Shown one piece after another: positions 1-7,496 of a stretch of 64,000 nucleotides of DNA; position 1 is the first letter of the stretch, and every line of letters starts with the position of its first letter. The translations under genes and the position numbers were made by a program. This stretch comes from Amycolatopsis mongoliensis (GTDB lineage Bacteria > Actinomycetota > Actinomycetes > Mycobacteriales > Pseudonocardiaceae), in NCBI RefSeq assembly GCF_030285665.1, contig NZ_CP127295.1, positions 6,696,001 to 6,760,000 of the forward strand, given 5' to 3'. The notes beneath the pieces are model-generated. The model had not been told where the DNA came from and did no database searches. It saw only the letters and a program-made list of their open reading frames with translations.

Positions 1-532
1 GCAGCTCACCGGCCATCAGCTCGCGCGTCTGCGCGTCCAGAGCGCCGAACGGCTCGTCCATCAGCAGCACCTGGGGGTCGGTGGCGAGCGCGCGGGCGAT
101 GCCGACGCGCTGGCGCATGCCCCCGGAGAGCTGGTGCGGGTGGGCCTGTTCGCGACCGGCGAGGCCGACCAGGTCGATGAAGTGCCGTGCGCGGTCCAGC
201 CGGATGGATTTGTCGACGCCCTGCATCTCGAGCCCGAACGCGACGTTCGCGAGGATGGTGCGCCACGGCATGAGCGACGCGTCCTGGAACACCACGCCGC
301 GGTCGGGGCCGGGCTTCGTCACGACCTGGTCGCCGATGCGGATTTCTCCGCCGGACGGGCGCAGCAGGCCGTCGGCGGCCAGCAGCACGCTGCTCTTGCC
401 GCAGCCGCTGGCCCCGACGATCGTCACGAACTCGCCGTCCTCGACGTGTGCGTCGAAGCCGTCGACCGCGACGAACGGGCCCGCCTTGCCGGCGTAGGAG
501 ATCCGCAAGCGGTCGAAGGTGATGTCGGCCAT
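1..532 (-). CDS. ABC transporter ATP-binding protein (nitrate/sulfonate/taurine type), 3' end outside window
   Basis: Cytoplasmic ATPase of an importer in the SsuB/TauB/NrtD group, presumably energising uptake with the lipoprotein encoded just upstream. Visible motifs are a Walker A (GASGCGKSS, about residues 40-48), a Q-loop, the ABC signature LSGGMRQR, and Walker B with VLLMDEPFGALDAQTRE near the cut. The start ATG at 532 follows the lipoprotein stop by 14 nt, so the two are one transcript. The last part of the protein and any permease gene lie beyond the window edge. Family assignment is secure; the substrate cannot be read from the sequence. Confidence 0.93.
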   Translation of the reverse strand, partial: MADITFDRLRISYAGKAGPFVAVDGFDAHVEDGEFVTIVGASGCGKSSVLLAADGLLRPSGGEIRIGDQVVTKPGPDRGVVFQDASLMPWRTILANVAFGLEMQGVDKSIRLDRARHFIDLVGLAGREQAHPHQLSGGMRQRVGIARALATDPQVLLMDEPFGALDAQTRELMAGEL

Positions 533-546
533 CGGGTTCCCTCCGC

Positions 547-1533
547 TCAGCTGGTCTTCGGCAGGAAGCGGCTGTCGAGCCACTGCGAGTCGGGCAGCCG
601 TTTCGCGAACACCTTGCCCTGCAGGCCCATCTGCCAGAAGTCGTCCATCGCCTTCGCCGAGGGCATCCGGCCGTCGGGGTAGAGCTGGCCGATCCACTCC
701 GCCATGCTGGCCTTCGCGTCGTCGACGCTGATCTTGAGCGCCTTCGCGATCGACTTCGCCGCGTCGCCGGGCTGGTCCTTGGTCAGCTTCATGGCCTGTG
801 CCAGCGTGTCGACGAACTTCTTGGCGCGGTCGGAGTTGCCGTCGACGAAGCCGGGCTTGCTCCACGCGACGTGCATCGGGTAGCTGTCGACGAGATCCCT
901 GAGGTCGAGGATCTTGTTGTAGCCCGCCTTCTGCGCGTAGACCGTCTGCGGTTCGGTGAAGATGTTGGCCTGCAGCTGGCCGGCCTTCATGGCCGCGAGC
1001 CGCGCCGCCGAAGCGCCGCCCTGCACGACCTTGATGTCCCGGTTGGGATCGAGGCCGGCCTTGGCCGCGGCGAAGCGGGTGAGCAGGTCGGTGGACGAGC
1101 CGATGGTCGTCACGCCCCAGTTCTTCCCCTTGCCCTGGGCCACGGCGTGGATCTCGGGCACGGCGTACCAGGAGAACGCCGTCATGTCGAAGCCGCCGTA
1201 GATGACCTTCACGTCCTGGCCGGCTTCCTCGGCGGTGAGCGGCCCGGTCAGCGAGCCGACCGCGACGTCGACGTCACCGGACAGCACGGCCTTGGCGAGC
1301 TCGGCGTCGCCCTTGAACGTGACGGCCTTGACGGTGAGGCCGTGCTGCTTCCAAAGGTCCATGTCCTCGGCCAGGTAGACCGGCGCGAGGGTGGTGGCCT
1401 GCACCGGCAGGCCGAGGGTGATCGTGTCGCCGCCCGAGGCGGCGCCACCCGAGCCGCACGCGGTGGCGGCGAGGGCGAAGGCGAGCAGCGGCAACGCGAG
1501 CCGGGTCCGGCGGCGGAGTGGTTTCCATGGCAC
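547..1533 (-). CDS. ABC transporter substrate-binding lipoprotein, NMT1/SsuA-like
   Basis: A 328-residue extracytoplasmic solute receptor. The N-terminus is basic, then hydrophobic, and ends in a lipobox (LAATAC, Cys at about residue 26), so it should be a membrane-anchored lipoprotein. The fold signature is that of NMT1/SsuA/TauA receptors (LGLPVQATTLAPVYLAEDM near the N-terminus, then AVLSGDVDVAVGS). I chose the GTG at 1533 because GAGG lies nine bases upstream and it gives a proper signal peptide. The gene is followed at 14 nt by the ATPase gene. Members bind small organic acids, sulfonates, nitrate or pyrimidine precursors. The adjoining catabolic cluster may supply the clue, but a separate transcript is likely because a hairpin lies between them. 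Confidence 0.9.
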   Translation of the reverse strand: MPWKPLRRRTRLALPLLAFALAATACGSGGAASGGDTITLGLPVQATTLAPVYLAEDMDLWKQHGLTVKAVTFKGDAELAKAVLSGDVDVAVGSLTGPLTAEEAGQDVKVIYGGFDMTAFSWYAVPEIHAVAQGKGKNWGVTTIGSSTDLLTRFAAAKAGLDPNRDIKVVQGGASAARLAAMKAGQLQANIFTEPQTVYAQKAGYNKILDLRDLVDSYPMHVAWSKPGFVDGNSDRAKKFVDTLAQAMKLTKDQPGDAAKSIAKALKISVDDAKASMAEWIGQLYPDGRMPSAKAMDDFWQMGLQGKVFAKRLPDSQWLDSRFLPKTS

Positions 1534-1686
1534 GGTGGGGAACCTCGATTGTGTCCGGAGGGGAGACCGGGACGCGGGGGAGAGAACTGCGCGCCGGTTC
1601 GAAATCGGGCGAGGTGTCGACCATGAGAAGTGTCAGGGGGTGCACCTCAGTGTGCTCCGGTCAGTGTGACTCCGATTCGCGACGCG

Positions 1687-1708
1687 CGTCAAGAAGTTGA
1701 GAAACTTC
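1687..1708 (-). promoter_or_regulatory. Candidate promoter -35 with adjoining operator dyad for the ABC uptake genes
   Basis: Reading the minus strand, a perfect inverted repeat GAAGTT-N4-AACTTC (1708-1693) directly abuts TTGACG (1692-1687), a good -35 hexamer. No strong -10 is evident 17 bp downstream. The position, about 150 bp before the lipoprotein start and after a terminator-like hairpin, suits a regulated promoter. This is pattern-based only. Confidence 0.4.
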
Positions 1709-1749
1709 ATTTCGGCGAGTTCTTCGCCGCCCGGACGCGGGCACGACGA

Positions 1750-1787
1750 AATCCCCGGCGGTCGAAGTCGTTGCCCGCCAGGGGATT
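1750..1787 (-). terminator. Stem-loop terminator after the aconitase-family operon
   Basis: Arms AATCCCC-GGCGG and CCGCC-A-GGGGATT pair across a 12-nt loop, with one bulged A. The hairpin lies 19-56 nt past the stop of the small-subunit gene at 1806. There is no U-tract, as is common in actinomycetes. It separates the catabolic operon from the ABC uptake genes. Confidence 0.6.
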
Positions 1788-1805
1788 CCGTTCGTGGCCA
1801 CGGTC

Positions 1806-2303
1806 CTAGCGGAACACCTCCGGCCGGCTCTTCGCGAGGCTGATCAGCCCGCCTGCTTCGAGCATCTCGACGAGGAACGGGTCGGCCGCGGCGCCGCGGA
1901 TCATCGTCTGCGTGGTCAGGTTGGTGAACTCACCGGTGGTGAGGTCCACGCGCACCCGGTCGCCGTCGGCCGCGAAGCCGGGGTTCAGCCCGACCTCGAG
2001 CGCCGGCAGGCCGACCTCGAAGCAGTTGCGGTAGAACGTCCGGGCGAACGTTTCCGCGACCACGCACCCGATTCCCGTGGCCTGCAACGCTTTCGTCGCG
2101 ATGGCGCGGCCCGAGGACTGCCCGAAGTGCTTGCCGGCGAACACGACGTCACCGGGCCGCACCTGCTTCGGGAACTCCGGGTTGAGGTCTTCGAGCACGT
2201 GCTGCACGAGGATCTCCATCGGCTCGAACACGTACTGGGTCTTCACGAGCCGGTCGGTCGGGATGTTGTCCCCGAACCGCCAGCAGCGGCCCTCGAACTT
2301 CAC
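1806..2303 (-). CDS. Isopropylmalate-dehydratase-like small subunit (pair 1)
   Basis: A 165-residue swivel domain of the LeuD/aconitase-domain-4 type, expected to complete the active site of the partner large subunit. The N-terminal segment FGDNIPTDRLVKTQYV corresponds to the family FGDNIDTD-type motif. The region GKHFGQSSGRAIATKAL corresponds to the substrate-binding GxxFGxGSSRE loop, but reads Q-S-S-G-R-A rather than G-S-S-R-E. The GTG start at 2303 has GGAGGA four bases upstream and overlaps the large-subunit stop (GTGA), so translation is coupled. Its partner lacks Fe-S cysteines, so the reaction may differ from classical hydration/dehydration. The family is certain; the substrate is unknown. 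Confidence 0.85.
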   Translation of the reverse strand: MKFEGRCWRFGDNIPTDRLVKTQYVFEPMEILVQHVLEDLNPEFPKQVRPGDVVFAGKHFGQSSGRAIATKALQATGIGCVVAETFARTFYRNCFEVGLPALEVGLNPGFAADGDRVRVDLTTGEFTNLTTQTMIRGAAADPFLVEMLEAGGLISLAKSRPEVFR

Positions 2304-3547
2304 GCGGTCCTCCCTGCGATGACGCCCGCGACGGCCGATGCGGCAACGGTTTCCGACGACGCGAGGTACATCGACGCGTCGGGGCTGCCGTTGCGGCCGG
2401 GGAAGTTGCGGGCGTGGGTGGAGATCATCGCCTCGTCCGACGCCAGCGCGCCCATGTTGTAGGCCTGGTTCGAGCCGGTGCTGGGCGGGAACCACATCGC
2501 GCCCGCCTCGTGCAGCGCGAGTACGAGCCCTTCGCGCGCCGCCTCGGCGAACACCTCGCGGCTGGAGGGCACGAGGTGGAACCGCACGTCCGGGTGCACC
2601 CGGTGCCCGGCCAGGACTTCCGCCGCCGCGCGGAAGTCCTCGAGCCGGCCGCCGCCGTGGCCGCCCAGCTCGGCGTACTGGACGGGCGTGCCGGCGACCG
2701 CGCCGACCGGCTTGACGTTGCCGACGGTCGGCGGGCACGCGACCTGCACGCCGACCTCGCCGACGTCGAAGCGCAGCACCTGGGCCGCCTCGCCGCCGTC
2801 GCCGCGCACCAGCAGGTCCGGCCCGGCACCGGGCAGCGTCCGGACGAACGCCTCGGTCACCTCGTCCGGCTCGACGAAACTGCATTTCGCCCCGAGGTCC
2901 ACGCACAGCAGCGGGAACAGCCAGCGGTCCCAGAAGGACAGTCCGCGCACGTACGGCCCGCCGAACTCGACGGCCCGGTAGTTCAGCTCGCCCTCGCCGA
3001 TCCGGCCGACGAGCCACAACGCGACGTCCCGCGGGGTGACGCCCGGCTGCGGCGTGCCTTCGAGGTGCACGCGCGTGGTTTCCGGCACCTTGAACCACGC
3101 TTTCCCGTACGGCAGCACGGTGCCGGCGTGCGAGTCGTTGCCCAGCGCCACCGCGAGCGCGCCGAGCGTTCCGTGCACGGGGGTGTGGCTGTCGGACCCG
3201 ACCACGATCATGCCCGGCTTGATGTGCCCGTTGCGGACGGCCGCGTGGTGCAGGTTGCCGTTGCCGCAGTCGTACAGCGTCAGGCCGTGCTTGCGCGCCC
3301 ACTGCCGGTTGTGCCGCAACACATCGGCCTGCTGCTCGGTGGGCGGGGCGAAGTGGTGGTCGAACACCATTACGACCCGCTCGGGATCGGGGATGGGCGT
3401 GTTGACGCGCTTCTCGTACACCTGCGAGGTCAGGTACCCGGACAGGTCGTGCATGATCAGCCGGTCGACCTTTGCGACGACGATCTCGCCGGGCTCCACC
3501 GACTCGCGCCCGCTCGCCCGGGCGAGGATCTTTTCGACGAGGTTCAC
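2300..3547 (-). CDS. Aconitase/LeuC-like large subunit lacking the three iron-sulfur cysteines (pair 1)
   Basis: A 415-residue protein of the LeuC/aconitase large-subunit family. It retains family blocks such as VMVFDHHFAPPT, GMIVVGSDSHTPVHG and HARNFPGR. The catalytic [4Fe-4S] ligands are missing. Where the neighbouring paralogue has GSC (its Cys301), this protein reads GGH (His297). Where the paralogue has CGAC, this one reads PPSTGSNQAYN (about 354-364), with no Cys. The remaining cysteines lie elsewhere. The reading frame is intact and coupled by GTGA overlaps on both sides, which argues against decay. It may be a cluster-free hydro-lyase, or a structural or regulatory partner of pair 2. 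It is not a leucine-biosynthesis enzyme by context. Confidence 0.85.
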   Translation of the reverse strand: MNLVEKILARASGRESVEPGEIVVAKVDRLIMHDLSGYLTSQVYEKRVNTPIPDPERVVMVFDHHFAPPTEQQADVLRHNRQWARKHGLTLYDCGNGNLHHAAVRNGHIKPGMIVVGSDSHTPVHGTLGALAVALGNDSHAGTVLPYGKAWFKVPETTRVHLEGTPQPGVTPRDVALWLVGRIGEGELNYRAVEFGGPYVRGLSFWDRWLFPLLCVDLGAKCSFVEPDEVTEAFVRTLPGAGPDLLVRGDGGEAAQVLRFDVGEVGVQVACPPTVGNVKPVGAVAGTPVQYAELGGHGGGRLEDFRAAAEVLAGHRVHPDVRFHLVPSSREVFAEAAREGLVLALHEAGAMWFPPSTGSNQAYNMGALASDEAMISTHARNFPGRNGSPDASMYLASSETVAASAVAGVIAGRTA

Positions 3548-4824
3548 GCGACCACCGCCGTCGACACGATCTCGCGCGGGTCGGTGATGACCCCGCGGAT
3601 GGCCGACGCCGCGGCCGTGGCCGGGCTCGACAGGAAGATCTTCGAGTCGTAGCTGCCCATACGGCCCTGGAAGTTGCGGTTGGCAGTCGACAGCGTGACC
3701 TCGCCGTCGGCCATCGCGCCGCCGTTGCCGGCGCACGCGCCGCAGCCCGGGTTGGTGATCATCGCGCCGGCCTGGATCAGCTTCGTGAGCACACCGCTGT
3801 CGGATGCCTGCGCCATGATCTTCGCCGACGCGGGCGTGACGATGAGCCGCAGGCCCGGGGCCACGCGGTGGCCGGCCAGCACGTCGGCCGCGATCACGAG
3901 GTCGTCGTACTTCGCGTTGGCGCACGAGCCGATGAAGACCTGGTCGAGCTTCGTGCCGGCGACCTCGCCGACGCCGACCACGTTGTCGACCGTGTGCGGC
4001 ACCGCGATCTGCGGGGCGAGCGCAGGCCCGTCGAGCCGCACGGTGGCCCGGTAGGCCGCACCCTCGTCCGGCAGCAGGATGTCCAACTCGTCGCGCGGCA
4101 CGCCGGCCTCGCCGAGGTAGGCGAGCGTGGTGTCGTCCGGGGCCACGAAGGCGTTCTTCGCGCCCATCTCCATGGCCAGGTTGCAGAACGTCATGCGTTC
4201 GGACACGGACATGCCCTCGACGTAGGAGCCGGAGAACTCGGCCGACTCGTACGTGAGCCCGTCGGCGCCGAGGTCGCCGATGAGCTTGAGCATGACGTCC
4301 TTGGCGTAGACGCCCGGGGCGAGGTCGCCGTCGACCACGATCCGCACCGACTCGGGCACCTTGACCCACAGCTTCCCGGTGACCCAGGCGGCGGTGATCT
4401 CGCTGAACCCGACGCCGGTGCCGAACGCGCCCAGCGCGCCGTAGATCGTGGAGTGCGAGTCGGTGCCGATGATGAACCGGCCGGGCCGCACGAGGCCGTG
4501 CTCCATGAGCACGATGTGCGCGATTCCGCTGTTGACGTCGAAGAAGTTCCGCACGCCCATTTTCTTCGCGAACTCGCGGCACAACGCGTGGTCCGCGGCC
4601 GTCTTCGCGTTCATGGCGGGGGAGAGGTGGTCCATCACCATGGCGACGCGATCGACGTCGTAGAGCCGCTCGACGCCCATCTTCTCCAGCGTCCGGATGC
4701 AGCGCCAGCTCGCGGTGTGGCTCATGTACAGGTCGGGGAACGCGTCGACGATCCGGCCGGGCACGAGGTCGGCGACCCCGGACGCGCGTTCGATCGCCTT
4801 CTGCGCGAAGGTCTTGGCCGTCAC
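3544..4824 (-). CDS. Isopropylmalate-dehydratase-like large subunit with intact [4Fe-4S] ligands (pair 2)
   Basis: A 426-residue LeuC/homoaconitase-type large subunit. The three cluster ligands are visible: Cys301 in FIGSCANAKYDD, and Cys361 and Cys364 in NPGCGACAG. Other family blocks include VAMVMDHLSP, FIIGTDSHSTIYGALG and TANRNFQGRMG. The short-form length (about 420) matches archaeal/bacterial LeuC2 and dimethylmalate- or homoaconitase-like hydratases rather than the 470-residue leucine-pathway enzyme. The GTG start at 4824 overlaps the stop of the small subunit; its own stop overlaps the next large-subunit start. It should hydrate or dehydrate a 2-hydroxy-dicarboxylate or related acid. 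The true substrate must come from the cluster context. Confidence 0.9.
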   Translation of the reverse strand: MTAKTFAQKAIERASGVADLVPGRIVDAFPDLYMSHTASWRCIRTLEKMGVERLYDVDRVAMVMDHLSPAMNAKTAADHALCREFAKKMGVRNFFDVNSGIAHIVLMEHGLVRPGRFIIGTDSHSTIYGALGAFGTGVGFSEITAAWVTGKLWVKVPESVRIVVDGDLAPGVYAKDVMLKLIGDLGADGLTYESAEFSGSYVEGMSVSERMTFCNLAMEMGAKNAFVAPDDTTLAYLGEAGVPRDELDILLPDEGAAYRATVRLDGPALAPQIAVPHTVDNVVGVGEVAGTKLDQVFIGSCANAKYDDLVIAADVLAGHRVAPGLRLIVTPASAKIMAQASDSGVLTKLIQAGAMITNPGCGACAGNGGAMADGEVTLSTANRNFQGRMGSYDSKIFLSSPATAAASAIRGVITDPREIVSTAVVA

Positions 4825-5330
4825 TGGTTTCCTCCCGCGAAGCTCGCCATCAGGTGCGGGATCAGGCCACCGTCGGCCATGATCTCCCGCAGCACCTGCG
4901 GGTACGGGCTGAAGGGGAAGGTCTGCCCGCTCGTTTCGACCGTGCCCGCGTCGTAGTCGACCCACATCTCGCCGCCGTCGGCGGCCGCTTCCGCCGCGGC
5001 GGGCGACTCGACCGCGACGAGCCCGGTGTTGATGGCGTTGCGGAAGAAGACGCGGGAGAAGGAGGCCGCGACCACGGCCTTGATCCCGGCGCCGAGCAGG
5101 CACGTGGCGGCCTGCTCCCGCGCGCTGCCGCAGCCGAAGTTGCGGCCGGCGACCACGACGTCGCTCGCCCGCAGCCGCGCCTGCGTCTCCGCCCCCAGTG
5201 GCTCGAAGGCGTGCTCGGCGAGCTCCGCCGGGTCGATGCTCACGAGGTAGCGGCCGGGGATGATGACGTCGGTGTTCACGTTTTCGCCGAAGGTGATGAC
5301 CTTGCCCCCGACACGGTGTGCACTGCCCAT
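4821..5330 (-). CDS. Isopropylmalate-dehydratase-like small subunit (pair 2)
   Basis: A 169-residue LeuD-type swivel subunit. Recognisable blocks are ITFGENVNTDVIIPGRYL near the N-terminus and VVVAGRNFGCGSAREQA, the substrate-recognition loop in canonical form. The ATG at 5330 has a CGGAGA ribosome site, and the gene overlaps the pair-2 large subunit by 4 bp, so the two form one heteromeric hydro-lyase. Unlike the pair-1 small subunit, its recognition loop is fully conserved, so this pair is likely the catalytically ordinary one. Confidence 0.9.
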   Translation of the reverse strand: MGSAHRVGGKVITFGENVNTDVIIPGRYLVSIDPAELAEHAFEPLGAETQARLRASDVVVAGRNFGCGSAREQAATCLLGAGIKAVVAASFSRVFFRNAINTGLVAVESPAAAEAAADGGEMWVDYDAGTVETSGQTFPFSPYPQVLREIMADGGLIPHLMASFAGGNQ

Positions 5331-5373
5331 GGATGAGTCTCCGTTCGACGTTCCGGTGGTGTCGCCCGCCCGG

Positions 5374-6453
5374 TCAGGGGCTGGTCTCTTCCAGGAACCA
5401 TTCGGTGGGCACCGTGTGCCCGAGGTCGCGCTGCTCGGCCAGCGCCAGCGCCCGCGCGCAGACGGCCGCGAACTGCACACCCATTCCGGTGTTGTTGGCG
5501 AACACGGTGATGTCGCCGGGGCTCGTGCGGCCCGGGGCTTCGCCCAGTAGCAGGTCGCCCAGCTCGCGGATGTCGTCCCACGACTTCAGGCCGCGGTCGA
5601 CCGGGCCGAGGATGTCGTACTGCTTGTCGTGGTGCACCTGCTCACGCGAGAGCACGGTGATGCGGTCGGCGCGGTCGAACGTCGTGTCGTCCAGCTCGCG
5701 CCGGGTGGCCGTGCCGTCCGGCGAGGTGATGGCCGTGACGTGCGTGCCCGGTTCGAGCCAGGCGCCGTCGAAGCAGGCCTCCATGGCCGCGGTGGCGCAG
5801 GTGACGATCTGGCAGCCGGCCACCGCATCGCGCCGTTCGTCGACGGCCACGATCTTGCGCCCGGTTTTCTCGCTCCATACGCGCGCGAACTCCTCGCGGT
5901 GCTCGGGCGTCGGGCTGTAGACGCGCACTTCTTCGATGTTCGGGCGCACCATCAGCAGGCACTCGAGGTGTGCCTCGGCTTGCCAGCCGGAGCCGAACAT
6001 CCCGGCGACCGTCGCGTCCGGATTGGACAGTTCACGGATGCCGAGCGCCGAGGTGGCGCCGACGCGCATCTTCTGGATGAAGCTGTCGTGCATGATGGCG
6101 AGCGGTTCGAGCGTCGTCAGGCTGTAGAGCGTGACGAGCCCGACGTACCGGCCGCCGGGCGCGGCGGGGATGAGCCGCCGCCGCTGCACGCCGCTGGGCA
6201 GCGTCTCGACGCCGGCGATGTCGGAGGTGATCCGCAGCGCCCACACGCCGCTGGAGACGTTGCCGCCTTCTTGGGACTTGAACCGGAAGCGGAAGCCGGG
6301 GTGGCGGCTGTCCTCGACCGGGAAGTACGTGTGGTTGCGCGGCCGGTTGGCGCCCTGGCCGGCGGAGAGCTCCCGGTACGCCGTCTCCAGCGCGCCGAGC
6401 GTCTCGCCGGCGGTGAGCACCTGCTCGATGTCGCCGTTGGAAAGGATCCTCAC
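5374..6453 (-). CDS. Ornithine cyclodeaminase / mu-crystallin family protein
   Basis: A 359-residue NAD(P)-dependent protein of the OCD/mu-crystallin family (also alanine dehydrogenase-like and EutC-like members). Visible are the N-terminal substrate half (GFRFRFKSQEGG), IQKMRVGATSALGIREL, and the Rossmann loop GMFGSGWQAEAHLECL (about 153-168). The segment FANNTGMGVQFAAV near the C-terminus is also typical. Family members reduce ketimines or cyclise/deaminate amino acids, so a nitrogenous substrate or intermediate is implied for the cluster. The GTG start at 6453 overlaps the upstream gene by 4 bp; a 43-bp gap separates it from the hydratase genes. Confidence 0.88.
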   Translation of the reverse strand: MRILSNGDIEQVLTAGETLGALETAYRELSAGQGANRPRNHTYFPVEDSRHPGFRFRFKSQEGGNVSSGVWALRITSDIAGVETLPSGVQRRRLIPAAPGGRYVGLVTLYSLTTLEPLAIMHDSFIQKMRVGATSALGIRELSNPDATVAGMFGSGWQAEAHLECLLMVRPNIEEVRVYSPTPEHREEFARVWSEKTGRKIVAVDERRDAVAGCQIVTCATAAMEACFDGAWLEPGTHVTAITSPDGTATRRELDDTTFDRADRITVLSREQVHHDKQYDILGPVDRGLKSWDDIRELGDLLLGEAPGRTSPGDITVFANNTGMGVQFAAVCARALALAEQRDLGHTVPTEWFLEETSP

Positions 6454-7496
6454 CGCTGTGCTCCTGTCAGGTGTTCGGGTTCGCCCTCGGTGACGCGAAC
6501 GGTCTCGGCCACGGCCGCGTTGCCGCCGTCGGCGAACGCGACCTCCACGGACACCGCGCCCGCTTCGCCGTCTGCCAGTACCGCGGCGGGGTCCTGGGCG
6601 CGGAACTCACCGCCGGTGGAAAGGTCGGCCTGGTTGACCCAGCGGACTTCGGCCTCGGCGCCGTCCGGCAGCTTCGCCAGCGCGGGTGCCGCGGCTTCGG
6701 CGAGGGAGCCGACGGTCGCGCCGGTCCTGGCCGCCGAGATCGCGGCGCTCAGCGCGTCCTGAAGCACGCCGGGCCAGCCGACACCGTCGCCGAGCACGCG
6801 GCTCGCGTGCACCCAGTGCATGCGGTACTGGCCGGTGACGCCGAACGACGTCACACCGTCCGAAGTGGACAGTGAACTCGGGTACAGGTCGAGGAACCCG
6901 CCACCGCGCAGGGCCCGTTCCACGGTCTCGACGCGGCTACCGGCCGTGCTGCCCTCGACAGTCGCCTTCGCAGCGGCGTCGTCCAGGATCCGACCGGCCG
7001 CGCGCAGCAGTTCGGTCTCGGTCGCGGACGGCACCAGACGTTGCTCGCGCACCAGGCCGTCGAGGCGGCGGACCTCCCAGCCCGGCACGGTGGCGACGAT
7101 CTCGCCGGCCACGTCGGCGGGCCACAGCGCGGCGTCGACCAAGCCGAGCGTGCCGTTCTTCCGGCCCACCAGGTACTTCGCGACGAGCTCGGCGAAGTTC
7201 TTGCCACCGCTGAACTCGGTGACCTTCGACGACGCCCTCATCCAGTTCTGCACCCGCAGCGAGAGCTTGGTCAGGAACGTGACGGACCCGTCGGCGGGGA
7301 TCGCCAGCACGCCTTCGTTCCAGTAGAGGCAGAGGTTGGTCAGGTAGGCGAGGTCGTCGGAGCGGGACACATCGCCGTAGACGAGGGCTACGTCGATTCC
7401 CTGGGCGGCCATGGTGCGCTGCAGCGTCGCGACGCGCTCCTGCCACTCCTGGTCCGGGGTCTCCGCGGGGTCGAGTACGTGCAGACCGCGTTTCAC
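6450..7496 (-). CDS. M24-type creatinase/aminopeptidase-fold protein without recognisable catalytic motifs
   Basis: A 348-residue protein whose N-terminal half resembles the creatinase N domain (about residues 15-170: LQRTMAAQGIDVALVYG, then a VPSATETELLRAAGRI linker). The C-terminal pita-bread half is degenerate. I find no HGxG-type motif and none of the paired Asp or Glu metal-ligand segments. It is translationally coupled on both sides, so it is retained under selection. It may be a non-catalytic partner of the M24 protein encoded immediately upstream. The specific function is unknown. Confidence 0.7.
   Translation of the reverse strand: MKRGLHVLDPAETPDQEWQERVATLQRTMAAQGIDVALVYGDVSRSDDLAYLTNLCLYWNEGVLAIPADGSVTFLTKLSLRVQNWMRASSKVTEFSGGKNFAELVAKYLVGRKNGTLGLVDAALWPADVAGEIVATVPGWEVRRLDGLVREQRLVPSATETELLRAAGRILDDAAAKATVEGSTAGSRVETVERALRGGGFLDLYPSSLSTSDGVTSFGVTGQYRMHWVHASRVLGDGVGWPGVLQDALSAAISAARTGATVGSLAEAAAPALAKLPDGAEAEVRWVNQADLSTGGEFRAQDPAAVLADGEAGAVSVEVAFADGGNAAVAETVRVTEGEPEHLTGAQR

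Noticed and set aside
1274..1645. A leader peptide upstream of the substrate-binding lipoprotein
   Set aside because: The frame mostly overlaps the lipoprotein gene and has antisense-like composition; no regulatory codon run was seen.
1806..3302. 498-residue frame continuous with the pair-1 small subunit
   Set aside because: The upstream portion is an out-of-frame read of the adjoining large subunit; GGAGGA before GTG 2303 sets the real start.
2300..4582. 760-residue minus-strand frame
   Set aside because: Only the last 415 codons are the LeuC-like protein; the rest is an out-of-frame read of the pair-2 large subunit gene.
1806..5330. Leucine biosynthesis genes leuC/leuD
   Set aside because: Two short-form pairs next to catabolic genes and an importer, one without Fe-S ligands, do not fit the leucine pathway.
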